From: QIAW01 sp035487295
GTDB lineage: Bacteria; Acidobacteriota; Terriglobia; Terriglobales; Acidobacteriaceae
Assembly (NCBI GenBank): GCA_035487295.1
Contig: DATHMH010000041.1
Coordinates: 1-64,000, forward strand
Direction: 5' to 3'
Length of the DNA stretch: 64,000 nt
A program made the position numbers and the translations under genes. The notes below the pieces were generated by a model. It was not told the origin of the DNA and did not search any database. It saw only the letters and a list, made by a program, of their open reading frames with translations. Positions 36,497-45,156 of this stretch are shown here, in pieces. How positions within the stretch are numbered: the stretch's first letter is position 1; each line of letters opens with the position of its first letter.

Positions 36497-37368
36497 TCAG
36501 AAGGCGCAGCCGTGATCGCTGAGGAATTGCCTCACCGGGCTCTGGCCTCCGCCAGAGACAACGTAGAACATGCGGTCAAAGCGCGCGTCGCGCTCGGCCT
36601 GGGTTGAACCCTTGGGCGGAGGCAGCTTGAGATAGAACATGTAAACGTTCCGGCTGTTCTCAAGATAAAGGCTCTCTTCTACCTGGGTCTGGGCAAGCAT
36701 GCAGTCATTCGCGGCCGGTTTGCCTTTTCGCCGTCGAGTTTTTCTTTGAGCCTCTGCGCTTCGTCTTGCATGCTCTTGACGCGCTGCTGATATCCTTCAA
36801 CGTCGTCAACTTCACGCATCGCCTCCGCCATGCTGGGCCCAAAAAGCACATGCGCGCTGGGGAGCGGTCCGAGCGCAATTTGATATTCGTGTAAAAGTTC
36901 GTGAACGTCATAAGGGCCGAGCTTGGAGTTCGACCTGAATTTAATTGAGTATTCGGTCAGGTAGTCCACCGCGCAGTGCAGCGCCAGTCCGCCCTCGCCT
37001 TTGGGGTGGGGCCAATTAGCGTCATCATAAATCGTGAACTTGATAGCAGGGCAGGTCTGTTCCAACTTGATGCCGGTGATCTTGCGATAGGCGGGGAAGA
37101 CCTTGCAGGCCTGGTTCTGGATAAATGGACGGCAGAGCTGTTTGTCAGCCGCAGCGCTGACGTGCGAGCAATCAATCTGCAGGGTCACGGGGATCTTCGG
37201 CTGTCCCGGACAACTGGAAACGTTGATTTCATCTTGAGCATATGTCCGGGCCGATGCCAGACCGATCGCACATGCGATTGCAAGAAAGGCCGCAACTTGC
37301 TTCACAATTTTACGGCCTGATGGATAGCGCGATTGAAAATCAGGGCAGTGGTTTTCAGCAAGCTTCAT
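36497..37368 (-). pseudogene. Secreted HExxH protein, split by a -1 frameshift
   Basis: Frame one runs from ATG 37368 (GAGGAGA eight bases upstream) through a signal peptide (AAFLAIACAIGLASARTYAQ) and a Cys-rich domain to HELLHEY at residues 156-160, a zinc-metalloprotease-type HExxH, then stops at 36679. A second frame continues as KPAANDCMLAQTQVEESLYL... to 36497 and reads as the natural C-terminus. One base appears to be missing in the A-run at 36725-36728 (plus strand TTTT); restoring it joins both parts. It could be a real inactivation, a sequencing error or slippage. Six or more Cys residues suggest disulfides. Family not recognised. Confidence 0.65.
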
Positions 37369-37459
37369 AAGCCGATTCTCCTCGTGCTCTTGCAGTATGC
37401 TGAGCACCAAGTTATCACAGCTGGCGCGGTGCAGCGGCAGGAGTAGCAATGAAAGATTT

Positions 37460-39001
37460 CTAAACCCCCGCCGAAACCACCTGGCCGGAGGAAGCAACCG
37501 GCGCCGCGCTCTGCGCCAGCCGCTGCCGGTATTGCACATGCCGCAGGCGAGTCAGCTCCACCAGCGGACGCCACACGCTGTGTACAAGGTCGTGCTTGAT
37601 GAGTTGGTGCCAGAAGCGATTTGAGCGTTTATATAAGTACGACATTGCCAGATATAGCGGCACCGCCTGCCAATCTTCCGGACGTCTGCGCCAAATCGAC
37701 GTGTGCGAGAACAGCCGCTCATAGATCCAGCTGTAACCCTGTTCGAGCTCTTCCGGGGTCATGTGCCTGGGCTGGAAGACAGCGTGGCCGGTGTCGTAGA
37801 GGGTCCAGTTCTTATGCAGCAAGCGCCCTTGGGCTTCCATCTGCCGGAACAGCGGTGTCGCCGGATAAGGCGTGAGGATGTGGAAGGTAGAGCACTCCAG
37901 CCGGTTCTCTTCGATCCACTCCGCGGTACGGGCGAAAACGTCTTTGCGGTCGTGATCGAAGCCCAGCACAAACGATCCGTTCACCTGGATCCCGCAATCG
38001 TGCAGCATGCGCACCCGGCGCGCATAATCTGAGGTCTTGGGCGTCTTCTTGTGCGCCTCGGCCAGGTTGTTGTCGCTGAGCGATTCAAAGCCAATGAACA
38101 CGCCGGTGCATCCCGCCAACGCCATGTTGCGGATGAGGCTGGCGTCATCGGTTACGTCAATCGAAACCGCCGCGCTCCATATTTTCTTCAGTGGACGCAG
38201 CGCGCCACATAGCGCGTGCAGGTAATCCCGGCGCGAGCCGAGGTTGTTGTCGATGAAGACAGCGTAGGGCTCCTGGTTGGCGGCAAATTCCTCTGCCACC
38301 TGCTGCGGCCTCTTCATGCGATACGGCATGCGCAAGCCCTCGGTCGCCAGATAACAAAAACCGCAACGGTTGTGGCAGCCGCGCGTGGCGATCAGGCTGG
38401 TGGTGGTAAGAAAGCTGTGGAGGGGAAGGATGGAGCGCCGCGGCGCGGGGTCGTCACAATAGTCATTCTCATACGTAGCAACATAGCGTGCTTGCAACTG
38501 CCCGGCTTCCACATCGCGCAGGATTCGCGGCCAAAGCTGCACGCCGTCTCCCATGGCCAGGGCATCGGCATGCGGAGCGCACTCCTCGGGACACGACAGA
38601 ACATGCAGGCCGCCCAGTATCACCTTGGCGCCCCGCCCGCGATACCAGTCAGCCAGCTCGTAAGCCCGCTGCGCAAAGGTCAGGTGAACCGTAATGCCAA
38701 CCGCCTGCGGCATCGGATCAAAAGGCGGGCGTCCATCCAGCAGGTTCTCGTCCCAGTACTGCACCCGCCAGTGCTCAGGCGTAGTCGCCGCGAAGCTGGT
38801 CAGCGCCAGCGTTGGCGTCAGCACATGCTTGCCAAAGCTGGCATGCGGGTCCTTGGGATAAAACGGATTGATCAGCAAGGCATAGTGCTGTTCCATTGGC
38901 GCGCGGGAAACGTTTGCATCCAGTTTTGGCGCGATGGCCATCTCCAGCGGGATCCAGCGCTTTTTCGGCGGTCGTCGGAACGGCTCTCCGGAAGGAATCA
39001 T
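37460..39001 (-). CDS. B12-binding-type radical SAM protein
   Basis: 513 residues. An N-terminal cobalamin-binding-like Rossmann region (LLINPFYPKDPHASFG..., PQAVGITVHLTFAQRAYELADWYRGRGAKVILGG) precedes the radical SAM core with the cluster motif C-x3-C-x2-C in ATRGCHNRCGFCYLATEG, FIDNNLGS and GFESLSDNNL. The cobalamin lower-ligand motif DxHxxG is not present. The C-terminal region after 390 (TPYPATPLFRQMEAQGR...) resembles DUF4070-like extensions. It is not the hopanoid methylase HpnP, whose motif differs. Likely acts on a lipid or secondary metabolite. It is co-directional with, and upstream of, the frameshifted secreted protein. Confidence 0.85.
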   Translation of the reverse strand: MIPSGEPFRRPPKKRWIPLEMAIAPKLDANVSRAPMEQHYALLINPFYPKDPHASFGKHVLTPTLALTSFAATTPEHWRVQYWDENLLDGRPPFDPMPQAVGITVHLTFAQRAYELADWYRGRGAKVILGGLHVLSCPEECAPHADALAMGDGVQLWPRILRDVEAGQLQARYVATYENDYCDDPAPRRSILPLHSFLTTTSLIATRGCHNRCGFCYLATEGLRMPYRMKRPQQVAEEFAANQEPYAVFIDNNLGSRRDYLHALCGALRPLKKIWSAAVSIDVTDDASLIRNMALAGCTGVFIGFESLSDNNLAEAHKKTPKTSDYARRVRMLHDCGIQVNGSFVLGFDHDRKDVFARTAEWIEENRLECSTFHILTPYPATPLFRQMEAQGRLLHKNWTLYDTGHAVFQPRHMTPEELEQGYSWIYERLFSHTSIWRRRPEDWQAVPLYLAMSYLYKRSNRFWHQLIKHDLVHSVWRPLVELTRLRHVQYRQRLAQSAAPVASSGQVVSAGV

Positions 39002-39433
39002 GGATAAGTACTTTATAATATAAAGTAATTATCGTCAATTGCCCTCCTCCGTTGGCGGAGGGCCTGGCTTGCGAGTGCTTCTTGTTTCACCATCACCCTT
39101 TGCATCTGTCATCCTGAGCCGCGTTTTATGCGGCGAAGGATCCAGAGGATATTTCAGTCGACAAATGCAGCCGCAAGGCATTCTCTGAAAGACCCTCAAC
39201 CATCCGCTGGTTCAGTCAGCGTTAATCCGCGCAATCTGCGGTAAGTCTTTTAGCTAAAAGCCACCCGCGCAGCAAGCGCGTGTAGGGATTTATGCTTCTC
39301 TCCTCACCCACTCTGGTGGGAAAATCGCGTTTACCGTGACCAACCCCTTTCACGATAGGCATAATCCCGGAAGCAACTGCACCAGATAGGCACGTTCTTG
39401 TGCGATGCGCTCAGCAGATGCCAGAATAAGTGA
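39002..39433. other. Gene-free stretch holding two repeat families
   Basis: No gene. It holds the GTCATCCTGAGC hairpin repeat (39104-39187) and an inverse partial copy of the CTTACCGC...GCGGAT repeat (about 39221-39245). Confidence 0.6.
39104..39187. repeat. GTCATCCTGAGC-family hairpin repeat
   Basis: ATCTGTCATCCTGAGC, then the hairpin CCGC-GTTTTAT-GCGG, then GAAGGATCC...AGGATAT...AAATGCAGC...CAAGGCATTCTC. The same order occurs at 15211-15292, where the hairpin is GGGC-GAAT-GCCC. The stem bases differ but pairing is kept. Confidence 0.75.
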
Positions 39434-39751
39434 ATGGATCAAGCCAAGCTCCCCGAAGATTGCTCTTCTCTGGCCGAAATTCGCGCCGAAATTGACCGCA
39501 TTGATCGAAGCATCATCAATGCTATTGGCAGGCGCAAGCACTATGTTATGGCCGCAGCGAAGTTCAAGAGCAGCGCCGCGACAGTGGCCGCGCCCGAACG
39601 CTTCGCGGCAATGATCGATGCACGACGGCAATGGGCGAAAGAGGAAGACCTGAGTCCGGACGTGGTGGAAAAACTATACCGCGACCTGGTCAATTATTTC
39701 ACCGCTGAGGAACTGGCTCATTGGACAAAATCTTCGTTGCCGTCTTCCTAG
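39434..39751 (+). CDS. Chorismate mutase / isochorismate pyruvate-lyase (PchB-like, AroQ fold)
   Basis: 105 residues, all-helical chorismate mutase type II. DCSSLAEIRAEIDRIDRSIINAIGRRKHYVMAAAKFK matches PchB, including the active-site Arg and Lys residues, and ERFAAMIDARRQWAKEEDLSPDVVEKLYRDLVNYF covers the second and third helices. PchB makes salicylate from isochorismate for siderophores, but no isochorismate synthase or siderophore gene is nearby, so simple chorismate mutase activity is as likely. Stand-alone gene. Confidence 0.87.
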   Translation: MDQAKLPEDCSSLAEIRAEIDRIDRSIINAIGRRKHYVMAAAKFKSSAATVAAPERFAAMIDARRQWAKEEDLSPDVVEKLYRDLVNYFTAEELAHWTKSSLPSS

Positions 39752-39782
39752 ACTTTGTTTCAAAAACAGGGTTATGTCAGGC

Positions 39783-39798
39783 CACAGATTTATCTGTG
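39783..39798. repeat. Short palindrome CACAGATTTATCTGTG
   Basis: Seven-base arms CACAGAT / ATCTGTG with two T between them, in the gap before the NUDIX gene. It may be a REP-like motif; no second copy is seen in the window. Confidence 0.45.
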
Positions 39799-39933
39799 CC
39801 GCAACGCTCCTGTAAATATTGGGCTTTCGGCTCCTGAGGCGTCCTTTGGTCGGCGAGGATGGTCAGCAGCCCGGAGCGATGGCGCGGGCGTTTGGCGCTC
39901 CCGCCCAGTGGATGCTATGTTTAAACTTCTCTT

Positions 39934-40440
39934 ATGGCCCAGACAGCACGCGAATTTTCCGCCGGTGGGGTGGTGGTTAGGCAAAAAGACGGGCAGTGGT
40001 GGGTGGCCGCGATCGAGCCCACGGGCCGCGAGGCCCCCGGCAAGAAGGGCGGAAAGGGCAAGCAGCAGGCCGCTAAACCTGTTCTTACTTTACCCAAAGG
40101 GCTGATTGATCCCGGCGAGAAACCGGAAGAAACCGCCGTGCGCGAGATTCGCGAAGAAACCGGCCTTGAAGCCGAACGCGTGGTCAAGTTGGGCAATGTC
40201 AGATACATCTACATGCGCAGTTGGGGCGACGGCGCCCGTGTATTTAAAGTTGTGACCTATTACCTGTTCCGTTACGTTTCCGGACGCATTGGAAACATCA
40301 CCCCGGAGATGCGCCACGAGGTCGAGCACGCTTCCTGGATCCCCTTGCAGGATGCCGTGAAACAGCTGACTTATAAAGGCGATCGCGAGATGGCGCGGGC
40401 CGCGCTGGAGTATATCCAGAAGAACCCAGGTTTTCAGTAA
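39934..40440 (+). CDS. NUDIX hydrolase
   Basis: 168 residues. The Nudix box is complete and canonical, GLIDPGEKPEETAVREIREETGL, fitting Gx5Ex7REUxEExGU, so metal-dependent pyrophosphohydrolase activity is expected. The N-terminus EFSAGGVVVRQKDGQWWVAAIEP and the WIPLQDAVKQLTYKGDREM tail are like the diadenosine polyphosphate / (d)NTP group. A Lys/Gly-rich insert (KKGGKGKQQAAK) sits before the box. Substrate not predictable. Confidence 0.9.
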   Translation: MAQTAREFSAGGVVVRQKDGQWWVAAIEPTGREAPGKKGGKGKQQAAKPVLTLPKGLIDPGEKPEETAVREIREETGLEAERVVKLGNVRYIYMRSWGDGARVFKVVTYYLFRYVSGRIGNITPEMRHEVEHASWIPLQDAVKQLTYKGDREMARAALEYIQKNPGFQ

Positions 40441-40606
40441 TCCGCGAGCGAAAGTTACTGACGGTAATTCCGTGACGGGCGTCTTTGGCCTGGGTTATCA
40501 TTATCTGTTCACGTCCTGTTGCCCTTTCCCCTGTAATTACGGCTCATGAAAGCAGGGAAGGGTGTGCAATGGCGAGAAAACAATTTATAGGAATGTCAGC
40601 ATCGGA

Positions 40607-41950
40607 ATGAAGAAAAGCAGGACAGTAGTTATCGTTGGCGCGCAGTGGGGCGACGAAGGCAAGGGCAAAATCGTTGACGTTCTCTCGGAACAATTTTCCG
40701 TGGTGGCGCGTTATGCCGGCGGCCACAATGCCGGCCACACCGTCATCATTAATGGCAACCGGTTTGTGCTGCAGCTTGTGCCTTGCGGCATCTTCCGCAA
40801 AGGATGCCGGGGCGTCATCGGCAACGGAGTGGTGCTCGATCCGATTGCCTTCCTGAAAGAAGTGGAAGAGCTGCGCAAGACCGGCGTCAAAGTCGATGGC
40901 AACAACCTGTTCATCAGCAATCGGGCGCAGGTCATCTTGCCTTATCACCGCATGATGGAACTGGCTTCGGAAAATGCTCCCGGCCGGGTGAAGATTGGCA
41001 CTACCTCGCGCGGCATCGGTCCCACGTATGAGGACAAGATGGGCCGCCGCGGCCTGCGCGTGATTGACCTGCTCGACCTTCAGCTCCTGAAGAAACATAT
41101 CGAGAACACCTGCCGCGAGAAGAACATGATCGCGCATGCGCTGTTCAACTCCGAGCCTATTGACGCCGATAAGATGTATGCCGAATACGCCGACGCGGCG
41201 CAACAGATCGCGCCTTACGTCGCCGATACCGCGTTGCTGTTGAACCGCGCCATCGCCGATGGCGAATCGGTGATGTTTGAGGGCGCGCAGGCCACCATGC
41301 TCGATATTGATCATGGGACATATCCGTTTGTAACCTCGTCCAGCACCACAGCGGGCGGAGCTGCTACCGGAACGGGTGTGCCTCCCACCTCAATCAACAC
41401 CGTCATTGGCGTGACCAAGGCTTACTGCACGCGCGTGGGCGGCGGGCCATTTCCTACGGAGATCCACAACGGCATAGCCGACAAGCTGCGCGAGCGTGGC
41501 AATGAGTTTGGGGCTGTGACCGGGCGGCCGCGCCGCTGCGGCTGGATGGACCTGCCTTTGCTGCGCTACTCCAACATGATCAACGGCTGCGCCTGGCTGG
41601 TAGTCACCAAACTGGATGTGCTGGATGAACTGGCGGAGATCCCCGTCTGCGTCGGTTACAAGCTGAACGGCAAAAAAATCGATGAGATTCCCGCCGAGGC
41701 CGCCGTCCTGGAAAAAATCGAATGCGTTTACACCAAATTGCCGGGCTGGAAGAAATCAACCGAAGGCGTCACCGAATGGGAACGGCTGCCCAGGAAAGCC
41801 CAGGAGTACCTGCAATTTCTGGAGAGGGAAAACGGCGGAGCAAAGATCGGAATGATCTCCACCGGTCCCGACCGCGACCAGACCATTTTTATGGATGATT
41901 TCGCGGCAGAGATGGGCGTTCAACCTGCTCTTGCGATCAAACGCAAATGA
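40607..41950 (+). CDS. purA: Adenylosuccinate synthetase
   Basis: 447 residues from ATG 40607. GTP-dependent conversion of IMP and aspartate to adenylosuccinate (AMP branch of purine synthesis). Motifs: P-loop VVIVGAQWGDEGKGKIVDVL, NAGHTV, TTSRGIGPTYEDKMGRRGLRV, EGAQATMLDIDHGTYPFVTSS and TGRPRRCGWMDLPLLRY. A longer frame with 15 more residues exists but the conserved part starts at MKKSRTVVIVG. GGAATG precedes the start. Full-length, no oddities. Confidence 0.97.
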   Translation: MKKSRTVVIVGAQWGDEGKGKIVDVLSEQFSVVARYAGGHNAGHTVIINGNRFVLQLVPCGIFRKGCRGVIGNGVVLDPIAFLKEVEELRKTGVKVDGNNLFISNRAQVILPYHRMMELASENAPGRVKIGTTSRGIGPTYEDKMGRRGLRVIDLLDLQLLKKHIENTCREKNMIAHALFNSEPIDADKMYAEYADAAQQIAPYVADTALLLNRAIADGESVMFEGAQATMLDIDHGTYPFVTSSSTTAGGAATGTGVPPTSINTVIGVTKAYCTRVGGGPFPTEIHNGIADKLRERGNEFGAVTGRPRRCGWMDLPLLRYSNMINGCAWLVVTKLDVLDELAEIPVCVGYKLNGKKIDEIPAEAAVLEKIECVYTKLPGWKKSTEGVTEWERLPRKAQEYLQFLERENGGAKIGMISTGPDRDQTIFMDDFAAEMGVQPALAIKRK

Positions 41951-42000
41951 AAACAGTCATCAGGTCTCAATCCTCAGCAGGTCCTGAATACGGATTTTCT

Positions 42001-42035
42001 GAGAACTGAGAACTGAGAACTGAGAACCGAGAACT
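42001..42035. repeat. Heptamer array, unit GAGAACT
   Basis: GAGAACT x3, GAGAACC, GAGAACT, ending four bases before the GTG start of the next gene. The order of variants matches the array at 17087. Confidence 0.92.
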
Positions 42036-42039
42036 AAAA

Positions 42040-42327
42040 GTGATTGTTCTTGCCGTAATCTGGGTGACAAAACCGGGCCACGAGGAAGAAGCCGTCAAGA
42101 TCTTCCAGGTCCTGACCGCCGAATCGCGCAAAGAGCCAGGATGCCTGATGTACATCGTGCATCGCCATCGTAGCGAGCCTGGCCGGTTTTTTATTTACGA
42201 GCAATACACCGACGATGCCGCACTAGAAGCCCATCGCAATTCGCCGCATTTTCTGGAATACGCGCGCAAGCAACTCCCATTGCATGGTGAGCGCATCCAG
42301 GGCGATTTATACGACCCGATAGCGTGA
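42040..42327 (+). CDS. Antibiotic biosynthesis monooxygenase (ABM, YgiN-like) domain protein
   Basis: 95 residues, a single dimeric alpha/beta ABM domain: IVLAVIWVTKPGHEEEAVKIF, ESRKEPGCLMYIVHRHRSEPGRFFIYEQYTDDAALEAHRNSPHF. Members are small quinol or polyketide monooxygenases, or heme-degrading relatives; here the YgiN-like quinol type is nearest. The GTG start is four bases after a heptamer array, with no other ribosome-binding site. It converges on ndk with a nine-base gap between stops. Confidence 0.85.
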   Translation: MIVLAVIWVTKPGHEEEAVKIFQVLTAESRKEPGCLMYIVHRHRSEPGRFFIYEQYTDDAALEAHRNSPHFLEYARKQLPLHGERIQGDLYDPIA

Positions 42328-42336
42328 GAGCAAGGC

Positions 42337-42762
42337 TTATTTCGCCAGTTCATATCCCGCAAAAAAATAACTCAACTCAAAACGCGCCGTATCGTCGGCG
42401 TCAGAGCCATGCATGGCGTTGTGTTCGATGCTCGCCGCCCACTTCTTGCGGATGGTGCCTTCTTTGGCATTCGCCGGGTTGGTTGCTCCCATCAACTCGC
42501 GCAGCTCAGCGATGGCATTGTCTTTCTCCAGCGCCAGCACCACAATGGGGCCGCTCGACATGAAATCGGTGAGCGAACCGAAAAAAGGTTTGGTGGCATG
42601 AACGGCATAGAACCCTTCGGCCTGTTCCTTGGTGATTTCCAGCATCTTCATGCCGATGATGCGGAAGTTTTTTTCCTGCAGTGTCTTCAAAATATCTCCG
42701 GCAGCGCCCTTAGAGACAGCGTCCGGTTTGATGATGGAAAATGTGCGTTGTAAGGTCTTCAT
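42337..42762 (-). CDS. ndk: Nucleoside diphosphate kinase
   Basis: 141 residues. Balances NTP pools by phosphate transfer through a phospho-histidine. The active-site signature NAMHGSD places the catalytic His at 118; TFSIIKPDAV and GATNPANAKEGTIR are the nucleotide-binding segments. Full family length. Encoded downstream of sucC-sucD on the same strand, about 120 bases apart, so it could share their transcript; ndk and the succinyl-CoA synthetase genes are often neighbours. Confidence 0.97.
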   Translation of the reverse strand: MKTLQRTFSIIKPDAVSKGAAGDILKTLQEKNFRIIGMKMLEITKEQAEGFYAVHATKPFFGSLTDFMSSGPIVVLALEKDNAIAELRELMGATNPANAKEGTIRKKWAASIEHNAMHGSDADDTARFELSYFFAGYELAK

Positions 42763-42856
42763 GATTTTTTCGTTCTCGTTTAAGTAGTAGGAAACAAGTC
42801 GTTGCTATCGCATCTCGAGCATTACATTTCCGCTTCTCAAAAGAACTGCACGGGCT

Positions 42857-42885
42857 GAATGCTGAGTGCTGAATGCTAATTGCTA
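42857..42885. repeat. Heptamer array entering the sucD stop codon
   Basis: GAATGCT, GAGTGCT, GAATGCT, AATTGCT then A. On the coding strand it starts as TAGCAAT, where TAG is the sucD stop. The sucC stop shows the same word (TAAGCATTCAGC, 43810-43823 plus strand). Confidence 0.82.
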
Positions 42886-43767
42886 CGTTTTTGCCGCCCC
42901 GCTCCAGGCCTGCACCAGGGTCTCGCCGATCATGGCCGGCGACTTGGCCACGCGAATCCCGGCGGCCTCCAGTGCTTTGATTTTTTCCGCGGCCGAGCCA
43001 TGGCCGCCGCTGATGATGGCGCCGGCATGCCCCATGCGGCGTCCAGGAGGCGCGGTCTGGCCGGCGATAAATGCTACCACCGGCTTTTTGACATGCTGCT
43101 TCACATATTCTCCTGCCTGTTCTTCGGCATTGCCGCCGATCTCTCCGATCATGATGATGGCGTGGGTCTCAGGGTCTTCATTGAACATCCGGACCGCATC
43201 GGTATGCGTGGTGCCGATGATGGGGTCGCCCCCGATGCCGATAGCGGTGGATTGCCCGATGCCGCGCAGCGTGAGCTGGTGTACAGCTTCATAAGTCAAT
43301 GTCCCAGAACGGGAAACGATGCCGACGTTGCCCTCTTTGTGAATATGTCCGGGCATGATGCCGATCTTGCACTTCCCGGGCGAGATGATTCCCGGGCAGT
43401 TGGGCCCGATCAGGCGCGACTTGCGGTCTTTGAGAAACGCCGCGGCGCGAACCATGTCTTGCGTGGGAATGCCCTCGGTGATGCAAACGATCAACGGCAG
43501 CCCGGCATCGGCGGCTTCCATGATGGCGTCTGCAGCGAACGGCGGAGGGACAAAGATGACGGTCGCGTTGGCGCCGGTCTTTTCCACCGCTTCGGCGACG
43601 GAATTAAATACCGGCCAACCTTCGTGCGTGGTGCCTCCCTTGCCGGGGGTGACGCCGCCGACAACTTTGGTTCCATAAGCCGCGGCGCCTTTGGCGTGGA
43701 ATGTGCCTTCGCGGCCGGTGAGGCCCTGTACGATCAGCTTTGTATTTTTATCAACTAGAATTGCCAT
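42883..43767 (-). CDS. sucD: Succinyl-CoA synthetase alpha subunit
   Basis: 294 residues. CoA-binding Rossmann domain (KLIVQGLTGREGTFH, GPNCPGIISPGKCKIGIMPG) and ligase domain with the phospho-histidine in RRMGHAGAIISGG (His 247). With SucC it interconverts succinyl-CoA and succinate with NTP formation in the TCA cycle. It follows sucC by 53 bases. The stop codon is the first triplet of an AGCATTC-type heptamer array. Confidence 0.97.
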   Translation of the reverse strand: MAILVDKNTKLIVQGLTGREGTFHAKGAAAYGTKVVGGVTPGKGGTTHEGWPVFNSVAEAVEKTGANATVIFVPPPFAADAIMEAADAGLPLIVCITEGIPTQDMVRAAAFLKDRKSRLIGPNCPGIISPGKCKIGIMPGHIHKEGNVGIVSRSGTLTYEAVHQLTLRGIGQSTAIGIGGDPIIGTTHTDAVRMFNEDPETHAIIMIGEIGGNAEEQAGEYVKQHVKKPVVAFIAGQTAPPGRRMGHAGAIISGGHGSAAEKIKALEAAGIRVAKSPAMIGETLVQAWSGAAKT

Positions 43768-43820
43768 TTTCGCTTTATCTCGGAACCCTCGTGTCCTACT
43801 TCCTTTTAGGGGCTGAATGC

Positions 43821-44990
43821 TTATTTCGCCGCCGCCACGACTTTTTCTGCTGCGTCCTTCATGTTTTCGGCAACGGCAAAGTTCAATCCTGATTTCTTCA
43901 GAATTTCGCGGCCCTGCTCTACGTTGGTTCCTTCCAAACGCAACACGACCGGGATGGAGATTTTGGTTTTGGTGGCTGCTTCTACTACACCGGTCGCCAG
44001 CGTATCCACGCGCAGAATTCCGCCGAAGATGTTGATGAGCACGGCCTTGACGTTTTTATCGCTCAACAAGATCTGGAAGGCATGCGTGATCTGTTCGGCG
44101 TTGGCGCCGCCGCCCACGTCGAGAAAGTTGGCGGGAGAGCCGCCGGCGTATTTGATGATGTCCATCGTGGCCATGGCCAGGCCGGCGCCGTTCACCATGC
44201 AGGCGATGTTTCCATCGAGCTTGATGTAGTTCAGGCCATACTTGGAAGCTTCGACTTCCAGAGGATCTTCTTCGCTGATGTCGCGCAGCTCTTTAAGGTC
44301 CTTGTGACGGAACATGGCATTGTCGTCGAAGTTCCATTTGGCGTCGAGGGCAAACAGGCGGCCGTCTTTGGTGGTGATGAAAGGATTGATCTCAGCCAGC
44401 GAGCCATCTGTGGCTTCGAAGGCAGTGTAGAGCGCGGTCATGAACTGCACCGCCTGGTTGATCTGCTCGGGTTTGATGCCCAGCGCGAATGCCAGCTTGC
44501 GCGCCTGGAAGGGTTCAAGCCCCAATCCGGGTTCGATGTATTCCTTGAGGATGGCCTTGGGGTCTTTCGCCGCCACCTCTTCAATTTCCATGCCGCCGCT
44601 GGCGGAAGCCATAAATACCGGCTTACCGGAGACGCGGTCAATCACAATGCCCAGGTACAATTCACGATCGATGGGCAGAGTCTCTTCAATCAGAAGCCGC
44701 TGGACCTTCTTGCCCTCCGGACCGGTCTGGTGCGTGACCAGCGTCATGCCCAGCATTTTTTCGGCAAGCGCACCGGCCTCTTCCACAGATTTTGCAATCT
44801 TGACGCCGCCGCCCTTGCCTCGTCCGCCGGCATGGATCTGGGCCTTGACCACGACGCCCTGCGCGCCCGTCGACATCAGGTCTTTGGTCACGCGCTCGGC
44901 CTCTTCGCGGCTGGTGACCATCTCGCCGCGTGGGACAGCCACTCCGTACTTCGAGAGGATCGCCTTGGCCTGGTACTCGTGAATTTTCAT
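43821..44990 (-). CDS. sucC: Succinyl-CoA synthetase beta subunit
   Basis: 389 residues. ATP-grasp domain (MKIHEYQAKAILSKYGVAVPRGE, VVKAQIHAGGRGKGGGVK, LAEINPFITT) and CoA-ligase-like domain (NGAGLAMATMDIIKYAGGSPANFLDVGGGAN, FGGILRVDTLATGVV). The nucleotide-specificity loop does not let me decide between ATP and GTP. First gene of sucC-sucD. The stop codon is followed at once by GCATTCAGCC, one unit of the heptamer type found after sucD. Confidence 0.97.
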   Translation of the reverse strand: MKIHEYQAKAILSKYGVAVPRGEMVTSREEAERVTKDLMSTGAQGVVVKAQIHAGGRGKGGGVKIAKSVEEAGALAEKMLGMTLVTHQTGPEGKKVQRLLIEETLPIDRELYLGIVIDRVSGKPVFMASASGGMEIEEVAAKDPKAILKEYIEPGLGLEPFQARKLAFALGIKPEQINQAVQFMTALYTAFEATDGSLAEINPFITTKDGRLFALDAKWNFDDNAMFRHKDLKELRDISEEDPLEVEASKYGLNYIKLDGNIACMVNGAGLAMATMDIIKYAGGSPANFLDVGGGANAEQITHAFQILLSDKNVKAVLINIFGGILRVDTLATGVVEAATKTKISIPVVLRLEGTNVEQGREILKKSGLNFAVAENMKDAAEKVVAAAK

Positions 44991-45086
44991 GTATGTATTG
45001 AGTGCGACGCGGATCAGGTTTGTTCAGATCGCGTACAGCAAACCTTCGATTATATCAGGGTGTTTCGCGGCTGAAGCGCGAGAACT

Positions 45087-45117
45087 GCTTACCGCCGATT
45101 TCACGGATTGTGCGGAT
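45087..45117. repeat. 31-bp dispersed repeat (CTTACCGC...GCGGAT)
   Basis: Matches 57398-57428 at 29 of 31 positions, same orientation. A shorter inverse relative lies at about 39221-39245. All three are intergenic. Confidence 0.78.
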
Positions 45118-45156
45118 CGATTCCGCCAAGCCTCGCAGTGGGGCCGGAACTCGGCG

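Noticed and set aside
37460..39001. HpnP hopanoid C-2 methylase
   Set aside because: The cluster motif region (GCHNRCGFCYLATEG) does not have the HpnP-type context, and no hopanoid genes are adjacent.
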